A stretch of 64,000 nt of DNA. It comes from Diphasiastrum complanatum (Eukaryota; Streptophyta; Lycopodiopsida; Lycopodiales; Lycopodiaceae). Location: assembly GCA_029204225.1 (NCBI GenBank), contig CM055111.1, positions 43,935,815 to 43,999,814 on the forward strand, in the 5' to 3' direction. Positions 37,223 to 49,200 of this stretch are shown one piece after another. Position 1 is the stretch's first letter; each line of letters opens with the position of its first letter. The notes below the pieces were generated by a model. It searched no databases. It was not told the origin of the DNA and saw only the letters and a program-made list of their open reading frames with translations. The position numbers and the translations under genes are program-made.

Positions 37223-40200
37223 ACTTGTGGCCGCCTTATCCATCATGTGAATTTTGGTCGGGGTCTTGAAATGGATTAGATGCATGAAATTTATCCCATC
37301 ATTCCTACACCAAGGACACCAAGAAGATAGATCGTATCGCCGCCGTACACGATCCTTTCAAGTTTCTGATTTCAAAGGATCGACCTTGCATTGATTGCCC
37401 CTGGTATTGCTTGCAACTTGCCAACACTATTGTGCTCTGCCAATCACAGCAGTGTTTTTTAACACAGAACTAATAAGATAAAAGTCTATCCATCCTAGAA
37501 TGGGTTTTTTCTTACGGTTTCTGTTATTTGGTCGTGAATGGAATATAGGATGAATCTTTATAAAAAACTAGAGAATCCATGAAAGGGAGGAGAGGTGTGT
37601 AATTGTGGATCAGCTATCCAAATCTAACAAAATTGGCCTTTACACGTTGATTGTGTGATCCACCATACCTGAAATGCCATCTAGCACAATCTTCACAACC
37701 GGCTTTGCCCACTGAAATACTTGCATGGTATGATTGCCAGCTAATGCAAAAGAAAGGGGGGTAGCAGCCTCATTTATATTCAGAGCCTCGGTTTCAAGTT
37801 TCTCTTTCAAAGGGTACCGCAAATAATTACTGTTCTCCTTGAAGATTTTTAATTTGTTGTGCTTTTGTTGAAAGAGTTGATGGTGGCCTGACAGGATATG
37901 GAGAAAATGCATTAAAATAGATATCTAAATAAAAAGGGATTAAGCATAAGGCATCCATTTTAAAACAAAACTTCCATAGCCCTGTATATATGCAAGAAAA
38001 CCCTCTAATTTTCAATGGAGCAAACTGGAGTGCTGAAAAGGCATCATAGTTTGAATGAAATGCACCAAATGCTAGATTTAAACGACATCTATGAGGCACT
38101 GAAAAGGCAGCCTGTCAAAGACTTTGCATTTTCTGAGAATCTATTACGGGTTTCGACATGCACGTCACATTCTTCCGACTTTATCATGTTCCTAAGGTCA
38201 GTTATCGAATATTCGTAGTTCTAAAGAGCTTGTCTCGCACTATTCAAAGGGCAAATACTCAAACTTATTCTCTCTAAAGGCATCACAGTTGAATGAAATG
38301 CACCAAATGCTAGACTTAAACGACATCTATGAGGCACTGAAAAGGCAGCCTGTGGAAGACTTAGCATTTTTAGAGAATCTATTATGGGTTTCGACATGCA
38401 TGTCACATTCTTTCGACTTTATCATGTTCCTAAGATCAATTATCGAATTTTCGTAGTTCTAAACAGCACGTATCGCACTATTCAAAGGGCAGATACTCAA
38501 ACTTATTCCCTCTTTGAGTGCACCCAGTCGCAGATAATCAAACCTCCACCATTCGCATATTCTAAGCATGTATCGGATTATTGAAAGGAAATATTTGGAC
38601 TGCTGCAAAAACATGTTTGAACGCATCTTGATCTGCACATAGGCTTTTTCCTATGCCTTCAGACAGAGAAGTGATGGCTTTCACCACGGCCAGCGAGATT
38701 ATACATGCATAACTGGTTATCAAAGATAGCAGACACATTTCAATAGTAGATAGTGCACTTCGTTGAGGAACATAGCAGCGCTTTCTATGTTACTAATACT
38801 TTTGGTTTTCTTTTCACTTCATAGGAAAGATTTCTGCAAGCGGTCTTCAACAATGATTTAGCTTGCTTCACATTTCCATTATAGCTGAAATAGTTCCTTG
38901 TGCCTTCATCACAAAATCAGCGACAGACAGAGGACTTCACATAAGAAGATACACACTGACTTCAAGAGAAGATAATAGGCTAACTGGGTTAGCAGATATG
39001 GTTATAAGACTTCCAGAGAGTTAGAAGCCGTTTATTGATGAAAGTAGAAAACTGGAAACAGAAACTCAGCAATGGTAGTAGTAAATGGTTGCATGCCAAG
39101 TTCTTTCCATGCTTGCTGCTTGCTAAAGCTAGTGTTCTCAGCTCTTCCTATCTGCATGAAAAGCTTTGTGAATGAAGCTACACAAAACTGAGAATAGTAG
39201 AAGGCAAGCAATCAATAGACTCTGATAGCTGTAAAAAAGAGTAAGATGCTATTGGAAAGCCTTCAAACTGGTTGCTTAGTGTAAAAGGCCCCTTCTGTGG
39301 TTGGGGTTATTTAAGAGAGATTATGGGATTTAAGTATATTGAGTTCTATAAAATAAAACATGATGCCATTGTTTTGGTTAAAGTTTTCCATCTACATTTG
39401 TTTTCAAAGAGGATTATGTTCCTTCTCTAAACATATGTTTGAGTTAACAGGATCATGTGTTTCTACAATTGACCTTCTTAAGAAGACAATGGTCAAAAAA
39501 CTTCCAAGTGATACAGAAGGATTGGAGCAATCAATTGGAAGGTTGCAGAATATGATAGAGGTTGTTTTTAGATACACTGACAATGTGGTGGTAAGTGCAA
39601 TCCTCATATCAGTAGGCATGTAGCCCGTTACTGGTGTTGTACACTCTTGCTTGTTCGCCACTCTGCTCTTTGTGTTGATTTAGATTGGATTCATGAGTTT
39701 GGATAAGTGATTCTGGTTGTGGACTTGTGCAGGAAGGTTGCATCCTTCCTAACAATACAATTGGAAGATAATTGCTTGGAACAATTGCTTCATGTCTTAC
39801 TTAATGGTGCTGCATCTTTTAGTGCTTGTTATGTGTGTCAACGTTTGGGTGCATTGTTGTTTTGTGTCTGTGTTCCATGACCTTTATTGGGCCTTCAGGT
39901 CAACTTCAAAATAATTTGCATTCATTTTTTGCTGATGTTTTGTGGCCATTGCAGAATCTTCTCTTGGTAGAATATGTTACGAGCACGTGACCAGTGCCGA
40001 ACCCTAGAGAACACAGAAGGTCAGATACCACAGTCAGGGTCGTGTCCAGCGTACACGACCAACAAGGCAGGACAGTGTGAGTAGTGTGCCCCAGCACGGT
40101 CCATAGCCATGGTGGGCCTAACACAGTCTAGGGACCCTGTCAGCAGGATAGGGCCCCATGTTGGGTCCCGACGTGCAGTCGGCCACGTCAGTGCCGCGTG

Positions 40201-43200
40201 GCCGACACTTGGCAGTATGCATGCTACCAGTCCTCACACTGGGCTAGGAGGGGCTTACTCTATATCAGGGAGTAGGCAAGGTTGGGTGGATCAGTTAGTG
40301 TTTGCCCTACTGTGGTGTTAGGTTGTGGTACTTCACACTTAACACGTTCATCTTCTTCTTCACACCACATTTTTGGACTTGCAGGATGCAATTGTGAGAT
40401 TATTTCGGTGATATAAAACAAAGATTCCTGTACAAGCCAACTTTCTGCAATGCTACCTTCTGGCCTTGCCTTTTGTCTCACAAAGCCCGGTAGAACATCC
40501 ATCTCGTGTGCACAGGTCTTGCAATTGATACTTCTTCGACCAAACGCACTAGAAGATGAGCTTGTATATCAAAAAAGGAAGTTGGAAAATCTCTTTCCAA
40601 CAAACATACCATTTCGATCATTTGGATTTTCATGGAATCCAGTTCACTATTTTTTATTTCTTTTGAGGAACTTTCAATTTAAAAAGAAATTTAAAAAAAA
40701 AAAAAAGGATAAAGCTAAGGGTGAAGAGTTACAAGCTAAGATTCACTAGCTATGCTAGAAAGCAAGACTTAAGCTAGAAAGCAGGAAGAGAATGCTTAAG
40801 GAGGCTAAAGAGGAGCAATCATCATAAACGGAATAAAGGAATACAATGATGCCCTACTTATACCCTCTCCCTGAATCAAATGGAGGATTCAAAAAAGGGA
40901 GGGAAAAGGATTTGGAGGGAAAATAGTGCGCCTTCCCAACAGGAGGACCCCCACTCCAAATCAATGTGACCAAGTCCTAACAATATAACCAAATAGGGCC
41001 CAAGGCCAGTATATGAATAAAAAGGGCCCTTAGGCCTGCTTATGCATAATAACAATAAAAGAATAGACGCGGCGAACGTAATGAGCCAAGTCCATAACTC
41101 TCCCCTGCAGAAAAACAAAGCCCTCCACCGGCTAGCAAGCATAATGACTATCTAAAATAATAATGTAAGCATGCTAAATACTGAAAAATCACGAACTAAT
41201 GGAAACACTGATGGAGAGGACATAAGTCGTCACAACAGATACCCCAAAAGTATCCTAACTGTGTAAAGCAAGTACTAAGCAAATACTACAATAAAGAATA
41301 GTCATAGCTAGCCGAATCATGAAGTAGAAGGAACATCTACAATGATATCTATAGTAGAGGAAAGAACTAAAGCCATGAGGGCTCGAGCCTGATCTGCCAA
41401 TAATGGTGTATGATAAAACACATCAATAGGCTCCCATGTGGCAGTTACGAATAGAGCCACAGCTGATCTAGAGCTAAGCTATGAAAGCATCACATAAGCA
41501 AGACTTAAGCTATGAAAGCAACACATAAGCAAGACTTAACCCTAGAAAGCAGGAAAGAGAGAGATTAAGGAGGCTAAAGAGAGAGGTCAATATCATCAGC
41601 TGAATAACAAATGACACAGTTTCCCTACTTATAGCCAAGAGGAAGCCCTAAAAGGAAGCTTCCGGTGGCTAGGGCCCAACTGGGAGGGAAAATAGTGCGC
41701 CCTCCAAGAATGCCCCCACTCTCCAGTAATATGTCCAAATAGCCTAATAATGAATAATAAGGCCAAAGGCCAACCATATAGTCTAAGTGTCACTAATGAA
41801 TAAAACAGGGCCCAAGGCCTGCTTATGCATAAAGTAAAGTAAATGTAAATGGACGCGGCGAATGTAATGAGCCGAGTCCATAACTCTCCCTGGCACAAAA
41901 GAAAAAGACCCAACTGCTGAAAAGAAACTGGATCAAGTAGCAGCAAGCCCTGGTGCATCAACAGCTAGAACAACATCTGATGTAGAGGAATCAACAAGTG
42001 CAGCAAGAGCACGAGCCTGATCCGCAAGTGATGGTGTATGATAAAAGACATCAATAGGCTCCCATGTGGCCGCCTCAATAGGACGGCCACCCCACAAGAC
42101 CAAAAACTGAATCTGCCGGCGGCGTCGACTATGGTATAGACGAACCTGTAATATAGCAACAAGTAAAAATGGAAATAACTATGGAGCAGTAGGAAACTCA
42201 GCATCACAAGGAGCGTCATCCTCAATAGCAGCACGTAATAAACTGACATGGAATACATCACAGGCGCGTGTGGAAGCAGGAAGCTGTAAGCGGTATGTAA
42301 CTGGACTAAGAACCTCCAAAATGCGATAAGGCCCATAATAACGTGGTGCAAACTTCTCAGTAGAAGCATGGCCCAGGACAAAATGATGACGTGCAAACCG
42401 TAGGCGTAGATAAACCATATCTCCAAGCTGAAACTCAACATGGCGGCAGTGACGATCAACTGAGGTCTGATAACGCTGCTAAACATGCTGTAAATGAGAA
42501 CTGGCCCGGGTAATAAGCTCTCGAGCACCAAGGTATCCAAAAAGCCCGAGAAGGTAGAACTGCATCAGCACCAGGAAGCCAATAAGGAAACTGGAAAAGA
42601 GATGGACACTCATCGCGAATAGCCGCATGGTACACGTAACCATCAACCATATGTGCAAGGTGCCCCAAGAAAAGATAGCAACATCGGAAGACTAGCACCA
42701 AGGAGATCATCCTGACAAAGGATAGCTTAAAATGGAGAAATATGCCCCAACATGGTCAAAAGCCCAAGGTATCCATAGGGCCCATGAATGAGAAGTACTG
42801 ATGGCATACGGTACCCTCAAGGCCCATATCACGAGAAGCGCAGCATGCCAAAAGCTCCAGAAGGTCCAAGAAATCAATGCATCATCTAAAAAGACATGAT
42901 GAATGAAAATAGTAGCAACAAATCTAGAAATAGTAGAGGCCCCAACTGACAAACTGTAGCCGAAAAACTCATCCAGAAAGGCCTCATATGGACATACCAA
43001 TCCATCATAGGATACACCAAAAACGGATGGAGAATCGGATGACCCATCGGAACTGGCCGCAAGTGTAATCCCAAAGTACACACCAGGCGCACAAGTGAGG
43101 AATAGAAGAAATGCACTGGAACGAGGAACAAGTTCCGCAACATCAGTAGCAAGCATCGGAGCAATATCCACGTGTAGCTGGGAATGAGTATCAAAGCACA

Positions 43201-46200
43201 TATGAGCAACACTGAAGTATATGGCGGCAACATCCCCAAAAACTATCCAAAAGAGGAGAAGGAATTCTCTCAAGGTACGCTGATGGTCTCGGAACACCAG
43301 AACAAAGTGGCAACTCAGCATCGGAGACCAAGCGATATGGAGCAACCTGAAATGACAGGGAACCTGAAGATCACCCAGACAACTGGAACGGAGGCAATAA
43401 CCCAAACCAACAGGATATGCCAAGCCTGACAATGAGCAACAATCCAAGGAAGAGATAGAGTGCCACATGCATAATCATAGAGATATCCGCACCATAGGCG
43501 ATCAGTAATATGGAAAAACCAGCACCAATCAACAGGTCCAAATGAAAACCAAGCTATATGTAATAACCAGGAATGCCATATATCCATAGCATCGGCATGG
43601 ACTGCAGCAAACCTATATGTAGAAACACCAAGAGATGGAAGGATGTCTGTGTACTCATCTAGAAAGATCCCAACATATAAATACCCTAGATAAGTAATAG
43701 TGACCATCTGGCAAATATCCTCGGATGAAAAATGTGTAACAATAAGGGCCAAAGGCGCATGAATCATGTCAGGAACCGTAGAAATATCATGAGGCAGATC
43801 ACAAACCTCAAGCAGAGATCCATGGAGTAAAGCGAAAGAAGATACAACCTGATCACCAATAGCAAGGGAACCATCAAACGTGGACCCATGAAGAACCCCG
43901 TAGAAATCAGCAGGAACATCGGCCATAACAGACTCAAGAGATGGAGATATAGAGACCAAGGGAGAAGATACTGCACCAACCATCGAACCAGGAGGGCAAT
44001 CTGAAGTATGTGCAAAAGCAATAGTAGAAATACCACCAAGGTATACGGTCTCAATATCAAGGAAACTTGGAATGACCACTGAATACGATATCTGTGAATC
44101 AAGGCATATAGGCGCAAGGCACACAGCAATAACCTGTAAATCCGAAGCAGCATCAACCTGAGGAAGAGGACCCACGGATGGTGAAAGTGAAGCAGCAACT
44201 GATGTACTCTGAATGGAAAGAAGAGCTGCATCGTCAGCCTTTGGCAGGCTACGCATAAACTGCTTCCTGGTAACCAACTGGAAGTCTTTCTGAGAATCAA
44301 TGCCAACAAGTGAGTGTGTAACTACATCAAGTACAAATGTCAATGTCTGCTGTGTCAAGTCCAGTGTAACGGCTCCAAGAGATGCAAACCAATCAGCACC
44401 AAGGATAAGATCATAACGCTCCATAGGAATAATGTAAAGATCTGCCTGTCCAGAAAAATCTCCAATGCGGTATGGTAAACGCTGAAACATCTGAGAACTA
44501 GGAAAAGAATGGGAACTGGCAACCTCAACTGTGAGAGGCTGTGAAGTAGGAACAAGTGAAGCACGTACTAATAAAAGAATGAGTGCTGCCAGTATCAACT
44601 AAAGCAATATACTCACGACCTGTAATACGTACACGTAACCGAATGGAGCGAGGACCAGGATGCCCTGTCCAAGTAGCATAGGCAAGCTGAGCATGGCAAG
44701 TAGCAAAAAGTAAATTAGTGAAAGGCTCGAAGGATAGGTCAGGCTCATCAGAAATATGAATGTAAATATCGGAATCATCTGGAGTAGTGCCCTCATGGTA
44801 AAAAACAGCAGTAGTAGTAGGGAGAGGCTGACGGCAATCACGGGCAAAATGGTCAGGACTCTTACAACGAAAGCAAAGACACTGCTGCTGAAGGTCAGCG
44901 AACTCTGCAGACGTGTAACGTCGGACAAAAGCAGGTCGAGGAGTCGGAGGACGAGGAGACGAAGGGACAATGGAGAGAGCTGGAACAGAAGGGGCAGGTG
45001 TAGGGGTGGACGCAGCGGGAAAAGATGAAGCAGAAGGATGTGGTTGGGAGAAGCGGGAAGGAAGAGTGTCAGAGTACTTATGCTGTAAAGTACTGGCAAT
45101 AGACATCGCCTCAACAAGTGTGGGAGGACGGAGAAACATCATAACGTAAAGCACCACAAAGCCCAACAATGTAACGAGAAATAAGCTCAGTAGGCTGTAG
45201 ATCTGTGAAAAGATAAGAAAGCTCCATAAACTGATCTGTATAAGAAGCGAGATCACTGGTCTGAGTGAGACTACGGAATGTATCACGTTGGCGGTCGAGC
45301 CACTGAGGGTCAATCATAGCATGACGGAGGTCACGACGAAAAGTATGCCATAAATGGAGCCCTTCCCGATCAGGATCAGTTCTATAAACTCGCCACCACG
45401 TGGCGGCGCGTTAATGACTCGTCAAACAAGATAGAAATTCCTCCATCTTGCTTCATACCATAGTTGCAGCGAATCACGATTCGCTGGGACTGCGATTCGC
45501 GGGTCGCGATTCGCGACCCAGAATCGCAAAAAAAAAAAAAAAAAAAAAAAAAAATTGGAAAAATAGCTTATTGCTGAAATTTTTTTTAGGGGATCAATGG
45601 TCAAACCAGCGTTTTGCCTCTCATAAGTGCAGTAGATGAGGCACAAACAGATCTTATTTTCAGTAGCTATCCGGTTGTCATTTGCTCTGGTTTTCAGTAA
45701 ATGTTAATGCTACAGTTTGGACTATCAACTGTATGGATGATGATCACTTTTGCAATTGGTTCACTGGAGATGTGAGTGCAATGTACATACAGTTGGGGGC
45801 ATAAATATTGGGCCCTTCTCGGCGCGCATTTGGACCCCATTTTTATCCACAAGGGGGCAGTGGCATTTTTATCTACAGTGTCTATATAGCAAGAAGCTCT
45901 AGGGGGTTCGAGGGACAGTAGCCCCCCGGGAAACGGGGGGTTCGGGGGGCGGTAGCCCCCCGAGAAACGGGGGGTTCGGGGGGCGGTAGCCCCCTGGTGG
46001 GGGGTTTGGGGGGCAACGCCCCCCAACGGCGGGGTCCGGGGGCCGGCCCCGACGGTAAGGCCTCTTCATGATTGGCCTTCCAACTCCCCGAGTGAAAACA
46101 CACTTTTTGGTGTTTCGCACCCGAAACAGTCAGCAAACTACACAATCATAATCCCCTCGATCAGAGCTTTCATCTGATACCCATATTGCCTAAAAAAATT

Positions 46201-49200
46201 TCAAAAAAAAAAAAAAAACAAAAATCGATTCTACACGATTCTGGGAAAATCCCGAATCGCGGTTCTGATCGCGATTCGGGAATCGCGCTGCAACTATGCT
46301 TCATACTATAAGATATTTCTGTATCCTTGTGAGATCCATCCTCATCAAAGATTACATCCTTGCTTATGATAAATTCTTACTCTCCAAGTCATACGACCTG
46401 TATCTCTTCTCTTGACTATCATATCCAAGAAATAAACACTTAGTAGCCTTCGAATCCAATTTGCTCCTTGAATCCTTAGGTATGTGAGCATATTTAATAA
46501 TTCTAAAAAACCTCAAATGACTTACGTCAGGTTTGGCAAAAGTGGTATATCTTTGAAGTCTACCTATTTGTGAGCATTCTGTTTTTCCACCTACACCGTC
46601 AAGAGCTACTTCTTCAACAAATGAATGGAGGTTCCAAGCTTTTCCCTGCAATTTCCTGCACAAAAAACAAGAAGGAGCCGAACAGTTCTCTCTCCTGCAA
46701 AAATCAACAGCTTGATGATTTTCTGCAACCAAAAGGGGAAGAAGATAGCTTCCTATCTGCAAGCAATATGATCACCTAAAGGCTCTGATACCATGCAGGA
46801 AATAGAAGCCTAAGGATCCAGGATCTTAACTATTCAATCACACAAAGCATTCTCAAAAGAAAGAGAGAGATGGCTAGAAACCCTCTTGTAGAAACTCGTG
46901 GACAGCCAAGGAGAATAGTCAATATTGCTTACAAAAGTGTGTATCATACAAATGAATGGCTACATATAAGTAGTCCAAGATGGCTATCTACCGTCATGAC
47001 TGTTGGCTGTCCAATTACTTGACTAATGGCTATCTAGCTACCATAAGTTACATAAAATAATTAAGTACCCCAAATAACAAGTTAGGTACTTAATTCACAT
47101 GTATAGGCCCCTAGTGGACCCACGAGTCCCTACAAGTTAGTTTCATACTAACTTGGGCCTAAAATATAAATGACCATGGTTACACAGATCTCGACCTTTT
47201 GGGTCATAGTAACCTATGGCTTCTACATCATTCACATTTATTATTCTAACAGTTTTTGACCCGTGTAAGCTTCCTCTAGAGTTCGACTCTCTACAACTTT
47301 TGAGGACTTTGATTTTAAAGATAAACCATTATCTGAACTGCTTCACCCCAAACATATTCAGAAGTTGCTTACTTTTAAGCATGCTCTTTGCAGTTTCCAC
47401 AATAGATTGATTCTTCCTTTTTGCAACTCCATTTTATTTCCGTACTTGGAAATCGTCTACTTATAATATGATTGATCCTTGTTAGAAATAAATGACTATG
47501 CTAAAGTTAATCCATAGGTTACTTTGACCCAAAAGGTCGAGATTTGTGTCACCATGGGTATTTAGTTATTTAGGCCATGTTAAGTTTGTCTTAATTTGTG
47601 ATGGACCCAATTTTGGTCATGTACTGACTCGTGGGTCCTTAGAGGTCTAATTTGGTTTAGGGGCCCTATCTTGACTTTTGGGGGTGCCCTACATTCAGTA
47701 AGTAGGTAGAGTACATATTGGCTTATTGTGTCTCTTCATTATTTGTGTTGCTGTTTTCTCTCTCTCTCTCTCTCTTAAAGGAGGGCGTCCAGCCTCTTCT
47801 CTCTTGTGTCTTGTGGAGATTGATTGATAGCTAGATCTTGGTGCCTTGACTCTTGTTTTCCTACATGGTATCAGAGCTACCGGATTTGCAACAAGCTTGT
47901 ATGTTGGCGCCCTACCAGAAGAGGAGCTACTCTGCTTTTTGTTATGAAATTTCAGCATCTTGCTGATTTTTCCAAGTGGAGTTTGGATCAGCTTTTTTGT
48001 CTCTTTTCAGGTTGAAGGAGGGCGCCCATCACAAATCTTGGAGGAGCAATTTTTGGTGCCCAAAAATCAGCATTCAAATCTGATTTTTTTGCAGCCAGTT
48101 TTCAGCAAGTTTTGTTTGGAGGAGGGCACCCAAGAATCTGCTTTTGATTTGGGGTTTTGGAGCCTTCTTACCTTGTTGTTTTCTTCACGTTTGCAGTTGT
48201 GAAGGAGGGCGCCCAATATTCTTCCGATTTTATACGGACTTGGTGATATCTCGATCTGAGGTCATTTTACTAAAAAACTTAGCCCCGTCGAGTTGATCAA
48301 ACAACTCGTCTGCTCGAGGCATAGGGTATTTATTCTTAATTGTGACTTTATTGAGGGCTCTGTAATCTACGCAAAGACGCATAGACCCCTCTTTCTTTTT
48401 CACCAAAAGGACTGGTGAGGCCCATGGTGAACTACTGGTTTGAATTTGGCCTTTCCCAAGATAATCTGTTAACTGCCTAGTTATTTCTTCATCCTCTGTT
48501 CAGCTGACCCGATACCGAGGTTTAGAAACAGGTGCTGTACCTGGTACTAGGTTTATTACATGATCTACCTCTCTGCTAGGTGGTAAACCATGTGGCAAAT
48601 CTTCAGGAAAAACATCTATAAATTTAGACGATAAAGTTTCTAATTTACTGATTTTCTACTGTAAAGAACTGGAAATAGAAACTTCAGGAATAAACTGAAA
48701 GTCACATAAGAATACCTGATGGTCGTCAGAGCTCTGAACTGCAGACCATAGGACTGTTGGGAACATCATGCTCCCCATGCAACTGGATCTCGGCCTTTAT
48801 GCCGAAAGTTGAGGGTGTTCTTCTGATAATTTCTGTGGAGGGAAGGTCCTAAACTGTAGAGCCAGTCTCTCCCGAGAACAATGTCTGTGCGATCCAGGTG
48901 CATTATCTGAAAATTTATTTCATCTTGGTACCCCTGAATACCAAGATTTAAGTTACTTACCATAGTTTCCCCAATTTTCTTATATTCACCCTTAGCTAAT
49001 GAAACTATGTACCTATGCTGACTTGGTACTTCTGGTAGTTTAAGCATTTTAACCAGGATGTAGTTGATGAAATTATGGGTCGCCCCATCATCAACCATAA
49101 CTCATGATTGACTGGTTACCCACTTTCCCATGCATACGTACTAGGTCATGCAGCCCAAAACTGAAGGGTCGCGCTAGCATAGCAGAGGTTAGCTGGCAAC

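Larger units (their letters stand above)
41444..45410 (-). mobile_element. Chromodomain LTR element E2, 5' truncated, no reverse transcriptase
   Basis: The 3' LTR at 41444-41885 is near-identical to the LTRs of E1. Reading leftwards from about 45410 the interior contains Gag with a zinc knuckle, protease, a long unrecognised region, then an integrase C-terminal GPY/F module and chromodomain. RT, RNase H and the integrase catalytic core are absent, as in E1. The 5' LTR, primer site and Gag N-terminus are lost at a junction with copia sequence near 45410-45430. Confidence 0.75.
45411..47470 (-). pseudogene. Copia element C3: integrase to pre-RT region, with two nested insertions
   Basis: Minus strand pieces: [20 protein letters not shown] (integrase, with catalytic Glu replaced by Lys) at 47360-47430 and [14 protein letters not shown] at 47252-47300. 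After a nested copia LTR and leader it resumes with [40 protein letters not shown] near 46540-46320, and after the MITE with [12 protein letters not shown]. So the same copia copy was hit by a copia LTR element (46794-47251) and by the hAT-type MITE (45459-46298). RT is missing. Confidence 0.75.

Noticed and set aside
37031-37285. His-Thr repeat protein
   Set aside because: Translation of the TG microsatellite.
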